From the NCBI RefSeq assembly GCF_900188025.1, contig NZ_FZNO01000030.1, forward strand, positions 1 through 51,956: DNA of 51,956 nucleotides, in the 5' to 3' direction. This DNA comes from Blastococcus mobilis. GTDB taxonomy: Bacteria > Actinomycetota > Actinomycetes > Mycobacteriales > Geodermatophilaceae. A model generated the notes under the pieces. It had not been told where the DNA came from. It did not search any database and saw only the letters and a program-made list of their open reading frames with translations. The position numbers and the translations under genes are program-made. This document shows, in pieces, positions 7,975 through 16,128 of this stretch; the first letter of the stretch is position 1, and each line of letters starts with the position of its first letter.

Positions 7975-9513
7975 TCAGAAGATCTGCTGCAGGGGCTCCA
8001 GCGCGAAGTACACGAGGAACATCAGCGCGATGACCCACATGAGCGGGTGCACGTCCCGCGGCCGGCCGATCGCCGTGCGCAGCAGCACGAAGCTGATGAC
8101 ACCGGCCCCGATGCCGTTGGTGATCGAGTAGGTGAACGGCATGAGGGCGATGGTCAGGAACGCCGGGATGACCAGCGACATGTCGTCCCACACGAGGTCC
8201 CGGATCTGGGCGATCATCAGCGCGCCGACGATGACCAGCACCGGCGCCGCGGCCTCCGAGGGCACGATCTGCACCAGCGGGCTGAACAGCGTGGCGACCA
8301 GGAACAGGACGCCGGTGACGACGCTGGCCAGGCCGGTGCGGGCGCCGTCGGCGACCCCGGCGGTGCTCTCGACGTAGGTCGTGTTGGACGAGACGCTGCC
8401 CGCACCACCCGCGGCCGCCGCCAGCGAGTCGACCAGCAGCACCGGCTGCGACTTCGGCAGGTTGCGGTTCTCGTCGAGCAGGTCGGCCTCCGCACCGACG
8501 GCGGTGACCGTGCCGACGGTGTCGAAGAAGTCCGCGATCATGATCGAGAAGACGATGAGCAGGGCGGCGATGACGCCGATGCGCTCGAAACCCCCGAACA
8601 GCGAGAAGTTCCCGATCAGCGACAGGTCGGGGGCTCCGACGACGTCGTCGGGCAGCGTCGGCACCTGCAGCGCCCACCCGCGCGGGTTCTCCGCGCCGTC
8701 GGGACCGAAGCGCGGGCCGATCTCGGCGATCGCCTCCACCGCGATGGCGAACACGGTCGTGACGACGATGCCGATGAGCAGCGCCCCCCGCACCTTGCGG
8801 ACGACGAGCACGCTGGTCAGCAGGAGTCCGACGACGAACGTGAGGATCGGCCAGCCGGCCAGCTGCCCACCGACGCCGAAGCTGATCAGCGGGTTGCCCG
8901 GCCGGATGATGCCGGCGTCGGCCAGACCGATGATCGTGAGGAAGAAGCCGATGCCGACGGCGATGGCGGTCTTGAGCTGCGGCGGGATGGCCTCGAAGAC
9001 GGCGCGCCGGAACCCGGTCAGCACCAGCACCGTGATGAGCAGGCCCTCGAGCACGACGAGGCCCATGATCTCGGGCCAGGAGAGCTGGGTGGCGGCGAAG
9101 ACCGCGACGATGGCGTTGATGCCCAGGCCGGTGGCCAGGGCGAAGGGGTACCGACCGACGATGCCCATCAGAACGGTCATCACGCCGGCGATCAGGGCTG
9201 TCACGGCGGCGACGGACGCGAACGGCAGGCTGTTCCCGTCGACGTCGGCCCCGGACAGGATGATCGGGTTGAGGACCACGATGTAGGCCATCGTGAAGAA
9301 GGTGGTCAGTCCGCCACGCAGCTCCCGGCCCACGGTGGAGCGCCGGGCGCTGATCTCGAAGTAGCGGTCGAGCCCGTTCCTCGGCCGTACCTTCGGCCCG
9401 TCGCTGCGACGGGCGGCACCCTGACCGCCGGGGACCACCTCAGCCGGCGTCCCGCTGTCGCCGTGGGCACTCGCTCCGGTGGATCCCGGGACGGGACGGG
9501 ACTTCTCGGGCAT
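7975..9513 (-). CDS. NCS2 family purine permease (AzgA-like)
   Basis: A 512-residue integral membrane protein with the nucleobase-ascorbate/AzgA fold. Features are FFTMAYIVVLNPIIL in the first helix, GLGINAIVAVFAATQ in the unwound helix 3 region, GFRRAVFEAIPPQLKTAIAV, and DFFDTVGTVTAVGAEADLL, a hallmark of the AzgA adenine/guanine/hypoxanthine proton symporters. A C-terminal FVLLRTAIGRPRDVHPLMW follows. ATG 9513 is preferred over upstream codons because GGGGAG lies about 7 nt before it. The roughly 45-residue hydrophilic N-terminus before the first helix is longer than usual. Confidence 0.9.
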   Translation of the reverse strand: MPEKSRPVPGSTGASAHGDSGTPAEVVPGGQGAARRSDGPKVRPRNGLDRYFEISARRSTVGRELRGGLTTFFTMAYIVVLNPIILSGADVDGNSLPFASVAAVTALIAGVMTVLMGIVGRYPFALATGLGINAIVAVFAATQLSWPEIMGLVVLEGLLITVLVLTGFRRAVFEAIPPQLKTAIAVGIGFFLTIIGLADAGIIRPGNPLISFGVGGQLAGWPILTFVVGLLLTSVLVVRKVRGALLIGIVVTTVFAIAVEAIAEIGPRFGPDGAENPRGWALQVPTLPDDVVGAPDLSLIGNFSLFGGFERIGVIAALLIVFSIMIADFFDTVGTVTAVGAEADLLDENRNLPKSQPVLLVDSLAAAAGGAGSVSSNTTYVESTAGVADGARTGLASVVTGVLFLVATLFSPLVQIVPSEAAAPVLVIVGALMIAQIRDLVWDDMSLVIPAFLTIALMPFTYSITNGIGAGVISFVLLRTAIGRPRDVHPLMWVIALMFLVYFALEPLQQIF

Positions 9514-9634
9514 GCGGACTCCCCGGGACGGGCGGTTGCTGGCGACGAGCGGCGACAGCGTGCCACATGATCGTTCCAGCCACGCCTCTCGCCCTGTCAC
9601 GACGGCCCGGATGGGCTCGCGCTCGCACGAGTCC

Positions 9635-9640
9635 TAGGGT
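9635..9640 (+). promoter_or_regulatory. Leaderless -10 hexamer TAGGGT
   Basis: TAGGGT lies 6 nt before the GTG at 9647, placing the transcription start on the start codon. No Shine-Dalgarno sequence is present. Confidence 0.5.
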
Positions 9641-9646
9641 CGCACC

Positions 9647-9865
9647 GTGCCCGGACCCACGAAGCAGGCCCCGCCGCCGCTGCAGGTGGACACCGCCCGC
9701 GTGGTGGTGGTGGGGATCGGGCTCTGGGCCGTGGCCCTCGCCGTCCTGCTGTTCCTGGGCGACCGGGTGGACCGGATGTGGACCTGGACCTGTGTCGCGG
9801 CGATCGTCCTCGGCACACTCGGCCTCTGGATCATGAAGCTGCAGGGCCAGCTGCCCCGCAGGTGA
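9647..9865 (+). CDS. DUF2530 family small membrane protein
   Basis: A 72-residue protein with two membrane helices (about 20-38 and 47-64) separated by GDRVDRMWTWT, matching the actinobacterial DUF2530 family of unknown function. The N-terminus is short, proline-rich and hydrophilic. The gene starts at GTG 9647 without a ribosome binding site and follows a leaderless promoter hexamer. It stands between the purine permease and DUF3027, a neighbourhood I recall from mycobacteria. Confidence 0.85.
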   Translation: MPGPTKQAPPPLQVDTARVVVVGIGLWAVALAVLLFLGDRVDRMWTWTCVAAIVLGTLGLWIMKLQGQLPRR

Positions 9866-9876
9866 GGTGATGGAAC

Positions 9877-9932
9877 GGTCGCCCTTCAGGGACCCGCGCC
9901 GAGCGCACGAGGCGTGGGGGGAAGGGTGGTCC
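9877..9932. terminator. Palindromic intergenic element between convergent genes (repeat family copy 1)
   Basis: The arms GGTCGCCCTTC (9877-9887) and GAAGGGTGGTCC (9921-9932) pair with some G-U pairs around a GC-rich interior, followed by TTCT. It sits between the DUF2530 and DUF3027 stops. It shares the GGTCCTTC end with elements at 12847, 16064 and 48916. Likely a bidirectional terminator. Confidence 0.5.
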
Positions 9933-9934
9933 TT

Positions 9935-10765
9935 CTACAGGACGTCGAAGCCGCCGGTGTCGTAGCGCGCGGTCCGCACCACCTCGGTGGCCTCCTCGAC
10001 GACGAGGGTCGCCTGGCTGTGGGCGCCACAGCCGTAGTCGGCGGTGACCACACGGCCGTCGGCGGGTGCGTAGGCGTTGCCGCAGGCCCCCACCATCTGC
10101 CGCAGCGAGCCGGCCAGCGGCAGGTAGAAACCGCAGGTCGCGCACGGGCCGGGCGCCTGACGGGCCATCGGGGACCCGGGCCCGAACTCGCCGGCCGACC
10201 AGCGGCCGACGGCCTCGCTGCGGCCCTCCGCCGACATGACCCGTTCGCGGCCCAGCCCGAGCTCCTCGGCGACGACGCGGCCCTCGGGATCCTCGGCGGA
10301 GTCGTCCTCCACCAGGTACGCCGGGGCCAGGCGCGCGTCGTCCTCGGTGGAGGGCAGCACGTCCCCGACGGAGAGGTCGCCGGGCAGCAGCCGCTCGTGC
10401 CACGGCACCCAGGCGGGCGCCAGCAGGGCCGAGTCGCCGGGAAGCAGGACGACCTCGTCGACGGTCACGGTCTCCTCGCCCGGTACGCGGGCGACCGTGA
10501 CCGCCCAGTGCCAGCCGACGTAGCCGGGCAGCCGGCTGGCGAACGTGTGGGTCAGCACCTCGCCGAGGGCTGTGCCGTCGAAGTCCCGCCCACCCCACTC
10601 GCCGTCCTCCGGCGCCATCGGCTCCGGGGTGGCGCCGAGGTGGTCGCCGACGAGGGCGGCATCACCGGCGGTCTCGACGGCGGCGGCGCGGGCCTGCTCG
10701 ACCGCGGCGGCCAGGACATCGGCGGGCACGGCATCGGACCGGGAAGGGGCGGAGGACTCGGTCAC
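9935..10765 (-). CDS. DUF3027 domain-containing protein
   Basis: A 276-residue protein of the actinobacterial DUF3027 family. It has the conserved core GYVGWHWAVTVARVPGEETVTVDEVVLLPG, here broken up as GYVGWHWAVTVARVPG and VDEVVLLPGDSALLAP. A C-terminal cysteine-bearing segment follows (CATCGFYLPLAGSL, ACGNAYAP, DYGCGAHS) that could bind zinc. The function is unknown. GTG 10765 was chosen because AGGGA precedes it and the family N-terminus (helical, alanine-rich) begins here. It is divergent from the MFS gene at 10838. Confidence 0.85.
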   Translation of the reverse strand: MTESSAPSRSDAVPADVLAAAVEQARAAAVETAGDAALVGDHLGATPEPMAPEDGEWGGRDFDGTALGEVLTHTFASRLPGYVGWHWAVTVARVPGEETVTVDEVVLLPGDSALLAPAWVPWHERLLPGDLSVGDVLPSTEDDARLAPAYLVEDDSAEDPEGRVVAEELGLGRERVMSAEGRSEAVGRWSAGEFGPGSPMARQAPGPCATCGFYLPLAGSLRQMVGACGNAYAPADGRVVTADYGCGAHSQATLVVEEATEVVRTARYDTGGFDVL

Positions 10766-10825
10766 CCGCTCATTGTCCCTGACGCGTCCACCTCCGCGGC
10801 CGACCACCCGTCCCGCTCCGTGCGG

Positions 10826-10831
10826 CACGAT
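10826..10831 (+). promoter_or_regulatory. Leaderless -10 hexamer CACGAT
   Basis: CACGAT lies 6 nt before the GTG at 10838. It supports that GTG over the later in-frame ATG at about 10961 as the start of the MFS gene. Confidence 0.45.
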
Positions 10832-10837
10832 GGGGCG

Positions 10838-12367
10838 GTGCCTGCGTCCCGTCGTCCGCCCGGCGCAGGCCGCCGTGTGCGCCCGGCGGGCCGCACCGGT
10901 CCGGCCCGGCCGGACGCCGAGACCACGCCCCTGGACGTGCCCCGGCCGGCGACCCGTCCCATGCCCTCGGTCGCGGACCGGCCGACGACGGCGCTCCCCG
11001 GTCCGGCGGCCCCGGCGAAGCTGACCGTGACCCGGGTGGCCGCCGCCCGTTCGCGTGAGCTGACCGCTGCCGCGGCCCGACGGGTGCGCGCGGCCAGCCG
11101 TGCCGACGGCGCCGGCGAGAGCGGGCTGACCCAGCTGCTGTGGGTCAACGCGCTGCACATGGCCGGCGACGCCATGATCGCCGTCTCCCTGGCCGGCACG
11201 CTCTTCTTCGCCGCCACGACCGATGCGCAGCGGGGCAACGTCGCCCTCTACCTGCTGGTGACCATGGCGCCGTTCGCCGTCCTCGCCCCCGTCATCGGAC
11301 CCGCGCTGGACCGCCTGCAGCGGGGACGGCGCTGGGCGATGGCGGCCAGTCACCTCGGCCGCGCCGCGCTCGCCGTGGTGATGGTGTGGCACTTCGACGA
11401 CTTCTGGCTGTACCCGGCGGCACTGGGCGTGCTGGTGCTGTCCAAGTCGCACAACGTGCTGCGTGCGGCCGTCGTCCCCCGGGTGCTCCCCTCCGCCATG
11501 TCGCTCACCTCGGCCAATGCGCGGCTGTCGGTCTTCGGGCTGGTGACGGCAGGGATCGCCGGTGGGCTCGCCGCCGGCATCGCGGCGGTGCTGGGCTTCG
11601 ACTGGGAACTGTGGGCGACCGCGGCGGTCTTCGTGGTCGCCGGGGTGCTCGCCATGCGGCTGCCCCCGCACGTCGACGTCCCGGCCGGCGAACAGCCCGC
11701 CGACGTCCTCACGGCCGCGGGGATCCCGGTCGGCAGCCGCCGGCGGCGGGTGAGCCCGCACGTCGTCCTCGCGCTGCGCGCCAACGCGGCGCTGCGCGGG
11801 CTCGGTGGCTTCCTCACCATCTTCAGCGCGTTCCTGGTGCAGGCCACCTACGACGACGGCTGGACGGCGACCCTCGCACTCGGGGCGATCGCAGCGGCCG
11901 CGGGGCTCGGCAGCTTCGCCGGCACCGCCGTCGGGTCGCGCATGCACGCGGCGGCGCCCGACCGCCTGGTTCTCATCTCGGCCGCCTCCGCGGCGGCCAT
12001 CACCCTGCTGGCCGCGCTGTTCTACAGCTTCGCGATGGCGGCCGTGGTGGCCGGCGTGGCCGCCGTGACCAACGCCCTGGGCAAGTCGGCGCTCGACGCG
12101 ATCATCCAGCGCGAGGTGCCCGACAACCTGCGCGCCTCGGCGTTCGCCCGCTCGGAGACGTGGCTGCAGATGGCATGGGTGGTCGGCGGTGCGCTCGGCA
12201 TCGCACTGCCCCCGACCGGCTGGCTGGGTTTCACCGTCGCGGCGGCGCTGCTGGGCCTGGCCGTCGGGCTCATCGTGTGGAGCCTCTACCGCGGCGGTCG
12301 GTCGCCGCGTCCGGCGCCGGCCACCTCCGAGGCGCCCACGAGCCCTGTGCGACCGTCGTGGTCGTGA
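10838..12367 (+). CDS. MFS transporter with long N-terminal extension
   Basis: A 509-residue protein. The first roughly 95 residues are hydrophilic and rich in Arg, Pro and Ala. About twelve membrane helices follow, from LLWVNALHMAGDAMIAVSLA onward. The helix 2-3 loop is GPALDRLQRGRRWAM, an MFS motif A variant. The later RVLPSAMSLTSANARLSVFG resembles the MFS_3-like loop after helix 4. Substrate unknown. Its stop overlaps the start of the DUF2771 lipoprotein gene as GTGA, so the two are translated together, an order I recall from mycobacteria. Confidence 0.85.
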   Translation: MPASRRPPGAGRRVRPAGRTGPARPDAETTPLDVPRPATRPMPSVADRPTTALPGPAAPAKLTVTRVAAARSRELTAAAARRVRAASRADGAGESGLTQLLWVNALHMAGDAMIAVSLAGTLFFAATTDAQRGNVALYLLVTMAPFAVLAPVIGPALDRLQRGRRWAMAASHLGRAALAVVMVWHFDDFWLYPAALGVLVLSKSHNVLRAAVVPRVLPSAMSLTSANARLSVFGLVTAGIAGGLAAGIAAVLGFDWELWATAAVFVVAGVLAMRLPPHVDVPAGEQPADVLTAAGIPVGSRRRRVSPHVVLALRANAALRGLGGFLTIFSAFLVQATYDDGWTATLALGAIAAAAGLGSFAGTAVGSRMHAAAPDRLVLISAASAAAITLLAALFYSFAMAAVVAGVAAVTNALGKSALDAIIQREVPDNLRASAFARSETWLQMAWVVGGALGIALPPTGWLGFTVAAALLGLAVGLIVWSLYRGGRSPRPAPATSEAPTSPVRPSWS

Positions 12368-12846
12368 GGAAGTCCGCCGCCGTCCTGCTGCCGCTCGTCC
12401 TGGCCGGTTGCGGCGGCGGGGAGCCCGCCGGGCCGCCGGGCGTCTCGGTCGAGGTGGGCGCGCAGGAGCTCGACGTGCGCCCGGTGCAGTACTGCCTCGA
12501 CGGCGAGGGCCAGCGCTACGAGACCGCCCCGCCGATCCTCGAGGTCTCCCCCGGCGCCGCGATCAGCCTGACGGTGCCGGAGGCCGTGGCGGAGCGCGGC
12601 TGGAGCGTGCAGGTCTTCGACGAGCAGCTCGAGGAGATCATCGGCGAGGTGGACGTTCCCGCGGGCGAACGGGTCTTCGACGAGATCACCACCGACGACG
12701 TCGTCCCGCCGGCCTTCTACCTCGTGGTCGTGGAGGACAAGGGCGGCGACTGCGGGGAATTCTCCGGCGCCTGGCCGGTCGGTTTCCTGCGCGCCGGCGG
12801 CGACCTCGGCGGGACGCCGTCCTCCAGCGCCCCGCCGGCGGGGTAA
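12364..12846 (+). CDS. DUF2771 family lipoprotein
   Basis: A 160-residue exported lipoprotein. A short MRKSAAVLLPLVLAGC signal peptide ends in an LAGC lipobox, so Cys16 should be lipidated and the protein anchored outside the membrane. The mature part is acidic and beta-rich (VSVEVGAQELDVRPVQYC, FYLVVVEDKGGDCGEFSGAW) with two further cysteines that could form a disulphide. The function of DUF2771 is unknown. The GTG at 12364 is in a four-base overlap with the MFS gene. Confidence 0.85.
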   Translation: MRKSAAVLLPLVLAGCGGGEPAGPPGVSVEVGAQELDVRPVQYCLDGEGQRYETAPPILEVSPGAAISLTVPEAVAERGWSVQVFDEQLEEIIGEVDVPAGERVFDEITTDDVVPPAFYLVVVEDKGGDCGEFSGAWPVGFLRAGGDLGGTPSSSAPPAG

Positions 12847-12880
12847 GGCCCCCTCACGGGGTGCGGAGGGCGGGTCCTTC
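12847..12880. terminator. GC-rich hairpin between convergent genes (repeat family copy 2, short)
   Basis: A shortened member of the family that starts with GGCCCCCTC and ends GGGTCCTTC. It fills the whole 35-bp gap between the DUF2771 and cold-shock gene stops. Probable bidirectional terminator. Confidence 0.45.
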
Positions 12881-12881
12881 T

Positions 12882-13277
12882 TCAGCTCTCCAGGTCGGTG
12901 GCGACGGCGCGCAGCACCGAGGCCACCTTGCGGGACTCCGCACGGTCGGGATGCCGGCCGTGGCGCAGCCCCTCGCCGACGTCGTCGAGGAGCTTGATCA
13001 GGTCCTCGATGATCGGGACCAGCTCGTCGGGCTTCTTCCGGCTCTTCGCTGCGACGGTGGCTGCCACCGACGGCAACGGGTCGAGGATGCGCACCTGCAG
13101 CGCCTGGTCACCCCGGCGCCCCGCGACGATGCCGAATTCCACCCGCTGACCGGGCTTCAGCTCCGACGTCCCAGCCGGTAGGGCGTCCTTGTGCACGAAG
13201 ACGTCCGGGCCGTCCTCGCGCGCGAGGAAGCCGAAACCCTTCTCCGGGTTGAACCACTTGACCTTGCCGGTGGGCAC
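12882..13277 (-). CDS. Cold shock domain protein with C-terminal extension (CspB-like)
   Basis: A 131-residue protein. The N-terminal cold-shock domain carries RNP1 (KGFGFLARE) and RNP2 (DVFVHKDAL) for single-stranded RNA/DNA binding. About 65 extra residues follow that are rich in charged helices ([20 protein letters not shown]). Long CSPs of this type are normal in actinobacteria. GTG 13277 is preferred to an upstream ATG because GAGGGA lies 7 nt before it and the domain begins at VPTGKVKWF. Confidence 0.88.
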   Translation of the reverse strand: MPTGKVKWFNPEKGFGFLAREDGPDVFVHKDALPAGTSELKPGQRVEFGIVAGRRGDQALQVRILDPLPSVAATVAAKSRKKPDELVPIIEDLIKLLDDVGEGLRHGRHPDRAESRKVASVLRAVATDLES

Positions 13278-13415
13278 GTTGATCCCTCGGTTGCTCGGTT
13301 CCGGGTCCGGCACGCAGGCCGGGGGGACGACGGCGGCGCGAGGCCGCTCGCCGACAGGTTAGCCGCCCGACCCTCGACAGGGACCTGCCGTTCCGCCCTG
13401 GCGTCGTCCTCGCCC

Positions 13416-13421
13416 TAGCCT
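13416..13421 (+). promoter_or_regulatory. Leaderless -10 hexamer TAGCCT
   Basis: TAGCCT ends 6 nt before the GTG at 13428, which has no Shine-Dalgarno sequence. Confidence 0.5.
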
Positions 13422-13427
13422 GGCTCC

Positions 13428-13787
13428 GTGCCCCCATCCCCGGACAGCACGACGCACCCTGACTACCGGTTCACCCTCGCCAACGAACGCACCCTGCTCG
13501 CCTGGCTGCGTACCGGGCTGGCACTCGTGGCCGGCGGGGTCGCCGTGGCGACCTACGCCCCCGACCTCGGCGTCCGGTGGGGCAGCGCGGCGGTGGCGCT
13601 GGGCCTGGTGCTGGTCGGGCTCGGCACCGCCCTGGCCGGCTACCGCCGCTGGCGGGCCAACGAGGACGCCATCACCGCGGGCCGGCCACTGCCCGCCAAC
13701 TGGATGATGCCGACGATCGCCGCGGCCGTCGCCGCCGTGATCGTGGTGGTGGCCGTTCTGGTCGGCGTCGAGGTCCTGGGCCGATGA
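13428..13787 (+). CDS. YidH/DUF202 family membrane protein
   Basis: A 119-residue protein of the DUF202 family with three membrane helices. The conserved N-terminal NERTLLAWLRTGLALVAGG is the family signature, and YRRWRANEDAITAGRPLP forms the middle loop. It is encoded in tandem with a second DUF202 gene (ATGA overlap), suggesting a two-subunit membrane assembly. Function unknown. Confidence 0.85.
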   Translation: MPPSPDSTTHPDYRFTLANERTLLAWLRTGLALVAGGVAVATYAPDLGVRWGSAAVALGLVLVGLGTALAGYRRWRANEDAITAGRPLPANWMMPTIAAAVAAVIVVVAVLVGVEVLGR

Positions 13788-14104
13788 CGCCGCCCGTCGA
13801 GACACAGCCGGAGCGGACGGCGCTGGCCTGGCAGCGCACCGGACTGGGCGTCCTGGCCGTGGCCGGGCTACTCGGGCACGACGCGGTACGGCAGGGGGAG
13901 CCGGTGCGGCTGGTCGTCGCAGGGGTCGCGGCCCTGCTCGGGCTCGGCGTGCTGGGAGCTCTCGCGCCCGTGCGCTACCGCGACGTACGCCGACGCGTGG
14001 CAGCGGGAACCGGCATGGGCGCGCCACGGCTGGTCGCCTCCGTGACCGCGACGGTGGTGCTCGTGGCAGTCGTGGCGGCCGTCGCCGTGCTCACGCCCCG
14101 TTGA
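13784..14104 (+). CDS. Second DUF202 family membrane protein
   Basis: A 106-residue protein with the DUF202 signature ERTALAWQRTGLGVLAVAG and three predicted membrane helices. It is shorter and more divergent than its neighbour. The start codon overlaps the preceding stop (ATGA), so the two are translationally coupled. Paired DUF202 genes are common in actinobacteria; their role is unknown. Confidence 0.85.
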   Translation: MTPPVETQPERTALAWQRTGLGVLAVAGLLGHDAVRQGEPVRLVVAGVAALLGLGVLGALAPVRYRDVRRRVAAGTGMGAPRLVASVTATVVLVAVVAAVAVLTPR

Positions 14105-14289
14105 CCGGACCCGACCTCGGCGATGACGTTCCGACGAGTACGGCGTCGGACACGATCCGCCCGGAGCCAACCGTCGATTCGCCCGCTTCGCCGGCCCCTG
14201 CTCGCCGAGGGTGTCCCTGAGGGCAGCGCTCATGGACGGCTTCCACGCCGAGCGGCCCCGGCGGGGGATCGTTCAGGAGCTGGGAGTGA

Positions 14290-14889
14290 TCACGTGGCGC
14301 CGGCGCGGGGCACCACGTCGAGCCGGTCCAGCAGCTCCAGGAAGACCGCGGCGAACGGATTGTCGGCGACGGCCCGCCGCACCTCCGCCCAGTCGACCTG
14401 CTCGCGCAGCGCCCGCGCGACCGGCAGCTCCCGGGAGAAGTCGCAGTAGTGCTCGTCGAGCGCCATCAGCTTGGTCACGACGATGTCGGTCGCCGTCAGG
14501 ACCGGCATGAGCACCGACAGGACCGGAAGGTTCTCCGCCCGGTCGATCAGGTCGGTCTCCACGGGATGACCGCAGGTCCGCCACAGGACGTCGACGATGG
14601 ACGTCCCGCTGACGACCTTGGTCAGCCAGTCCTCGGGCGGGTCCTGGATCTCGAGCCCCGCATCGGCCAGCACCTTCACGGCCCGCTCCGACTCCGCCTC
14701 CGGAACCAGGAAGTCGGCGTCGTGGTGGGGCTCCGGGGCGCCGCGGACCCACGCCGCATAGCCGCCGCACAGGGCGAACGGCACATCGCTCTGCTTGAGT
14801 GCGACGGCGGTCCGCTTCAGGAGGTCCCGGATCTCTTCCCGCTCCGATGGCTGCACGCCGGTCCTGCTACCCGTCTCCACCCGGCGCAC
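14290..14889 (-). CDS. Nucleotidyltransferase-fold protein
   Basis: A 199-residue protein with a minimal nucleotidyltransferase (NTase) core. The motif GGYAAWVRGAPEPHHDADF gives the GG turn at residues 42-43 and the metal-binding acidic pair Asp57/Asp59. The third conserved strand is VDVLWRTCG. The C-terminal part is helical. Such stand-alone NTase domains include antitoxin/toxin (AbiEii-like) and tRNA-modifying proteins, and no partner toxin or antitoxin gene is adjacent. Assignment beyond fold is not supported. The 185-bp gap before it (14105-14289) shows nothing recognisable. Confidence 0.6.
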   Translation of the reverse strand: MRRVETGSRTGVQPSEREEIRDLLKRTAVALKQSDVPFALCGGYAAWVRGAPEPHHDADFLVPEAESERAVKVLADAGLEIQDPPEDWLTKVVSGTSIVDVLWRTCGHPVETDLIDRAENLPVLSVLMPVLTATDIVVTKLMALDEHYCDFSRELPVARALREQVDWAEVRRAVADNPFAAVFLELLDRLDVVPRAGAT

Positions 14890-14933
14890 GCACGGGAGCG
14901 GTAGAACCGGCGCGCTCGGGGCACAGGTTCCCC

Positions 14934-15701
14934 GTGCGCATCGCCACCTTCAACATCCTGCACGGGCGCTCGCTGGACGACGGCCGCGTCGATGTCGACC
15001 GCCTGTCCGCCGCCGTCAAGACGCTGGACGCCGACGTCCTCGGCCTCCAGGAGGTCGACCGGGACCAGCCCCGGTCGCTCGGCGCCGACCTCACCGCGGT
15101 GGCTGCGGAGGCGATGGGCGCCGTCGACTCCCAGTTCGTGGCCGCCCTGTCCGGGACCCCGGGCGGGACCTGGATGGCCGCGACGGGTGACGAGCAGCCC
15201 GGCTCGGCCAGCTACGGCGTCGCGCTCCTGTCCCGGTTCCCGGTGGTGTCCTGGCGGGTCGTGCGGCTGCCCCCGCTGCGGGTGAGCGTGCCGCTGTGGT
15301 CACCGATCACCGGGCGTCCCTTCCTGGCGCGGGACGAGCCACGGGTGGCGATCGCCGCCGTCCTGGAGGGGCCTTTCGGACAGTTCACCGTCTGCAACAC
15401 CCACCTGTCGTTCATCCCCGGGTGGAACAGCTCCCAGTTGCGCCGGTTGGTGCGCTCGCTGACCGGAACGCGGGAGCCGCTCGCGCTGATCGGGGACCTC
15501 AACATGCAGAAGTCACAGGCGGCCCGGGTCAGCGGACTCCGCCCGATCGCGTCCGCGGTCACGTTCCCCGCGCACCGGCCGCATCGCCAGCTGGACCATG
15601 TGCTGGTCCGCGGCGGACTGGCGGCCACCGGTCCGGCCGAGGCGGTCCAGTTGCCGCTGTCGGACCACCGCGCCCTCGTCGTCCCCTGCGGGCCGGTCTG
15701 A
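14934..15701 (+). CDS. Endonuclease/exonuclease/phosphatase (EEP) family protein
   Basis: A 255-residue DNase-I-like metallohydrolase. All family motifs are present: IATFNILHG, LGLQEVDRDQ with the metal-binding Glu, NTHLSF, GDLNM and the terminal LPLSDHRALV with the catalytic His. No signal peptide is seen, so it is probably cytosolic and may act on nucleic acids, phosphoinositide-like lipids or other phosphodiesters. GTG 14934 was chosen because the fold starts directly at VRIATFN. The gene is divergent from the nucleotidyltransferase-like gene. Confidence 0.82.
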   Translation: MRIATFNILHGRSLDDGRVDVDRLSAAVKTLDADVLGLQEVDRDQPRSLGADLTAVAAEAMGAVDSQFVAALSGTPGGTWMAATGDEQPGSASYGVALLSRFPVVSWRVVRLPPLRVSVPLWSPITGRPFLARDEPRVAIAAVLEGPFGQFTVCNTHLSFIPGWNSSQLRRLVRSLTGTREPLALIGDLNMQKSQAARVSGLRPIASAVTFPAHRPHRQLDHVLVRGGLAATGPAEAVQLPLSDHRALVVPCGPV

Positions 15702-15728
15702 CGACTCGCGGTCCGCGCGCGGCTACGC

Positions 15729-15734
15729 CACGAT
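15729..15734 (+). promoter_or_regulatory. Leaderless -10 hexamer CACGAT
   Basis: CACGAT lies 6 nt before ATG 15741, the same hexamer and spacing as before the MFS gene at 10838. Confidence 0.4.
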
Positions 15735-15740
15735 TCGATC

Positions 15741-16061
15741 ATGGTCACCGCCGGCGCAGCGCGCGTCCTCACACTCCTCGCCACGATCGTCCGCGTCGTC
15801 TGCTCGATCATCGCGGGGCTGATCGTCATCCACGCGGTGTTCGTACTGTTCGAGGCCAACCCGGCCAACCTGCTCGTCGAGTTCACCGCCGGCGTGCGGG
15901 ACACCTTCGGCTGGTTCACCAAAAACCTGTTCGCGCCGTCGGACCCGAAGATCGCCGAGGCCATCAACGACGGTCTCGCCGCGCTCATCTGGGTGGTCGT
16001 GGGCAGCCTGGTCTCCAAGCTGCTCGTCCGCGCGGCGCCCGCCTCGAAGGCCAAGGCCTGA
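15741..16061 (+). CDS. Small membrane protein of unknown function
   Basis: A 106-residue protein with two membrane helices (about 8-36 and 80-99). The periplasmic-length segment between them is amphipathic (EFTAGVRDTFGWFTKNLFAP). Similar two-helix proteins are widespread in actinobacteria without a known role. It follows a leaderless promoter hexamer and ends in a palindromic terminator. Confidence 0.7.
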   Translation: MVTAGAARVLTLLATIVRVVCSIIAGLIVIHAVFVLFEANPANLLVEFTAGVRDTFGWFTKNLFAPSDPKIAEAINDGLAALIWVVVGSLVSKLLVRAAPASKAKA

Positions 16062-16063
16062 TA

Positions 16064-16120
16064 GGCCCCCTGCGGGGTCCCGCCGCGAGCCTGCGAGGGG
16101 TGGGGGGCAGGGGGTCCTTC
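16064..16120. terminator. Palindromic intergenic element (repeat family copy 3)
   Basis: The arms GGCCCCCTGC (16064-16073) and GCAGGGGGTCC (16107-16117) pair around a conserved interior containing CCGCGAGCCTGCGAG, followed by TTC. It lies between two convergent genes. Confidence 0.6.
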
Positions 16121-16128
16121 GACCTTCG

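Noticed and set aside
14290..14889. Toxin-antitoxin system based on the nucleotidyltransferase fold
   Set aside because: No partner gene in the same orientation is adjacent; both neighbours are unrelated genes on the other strand.
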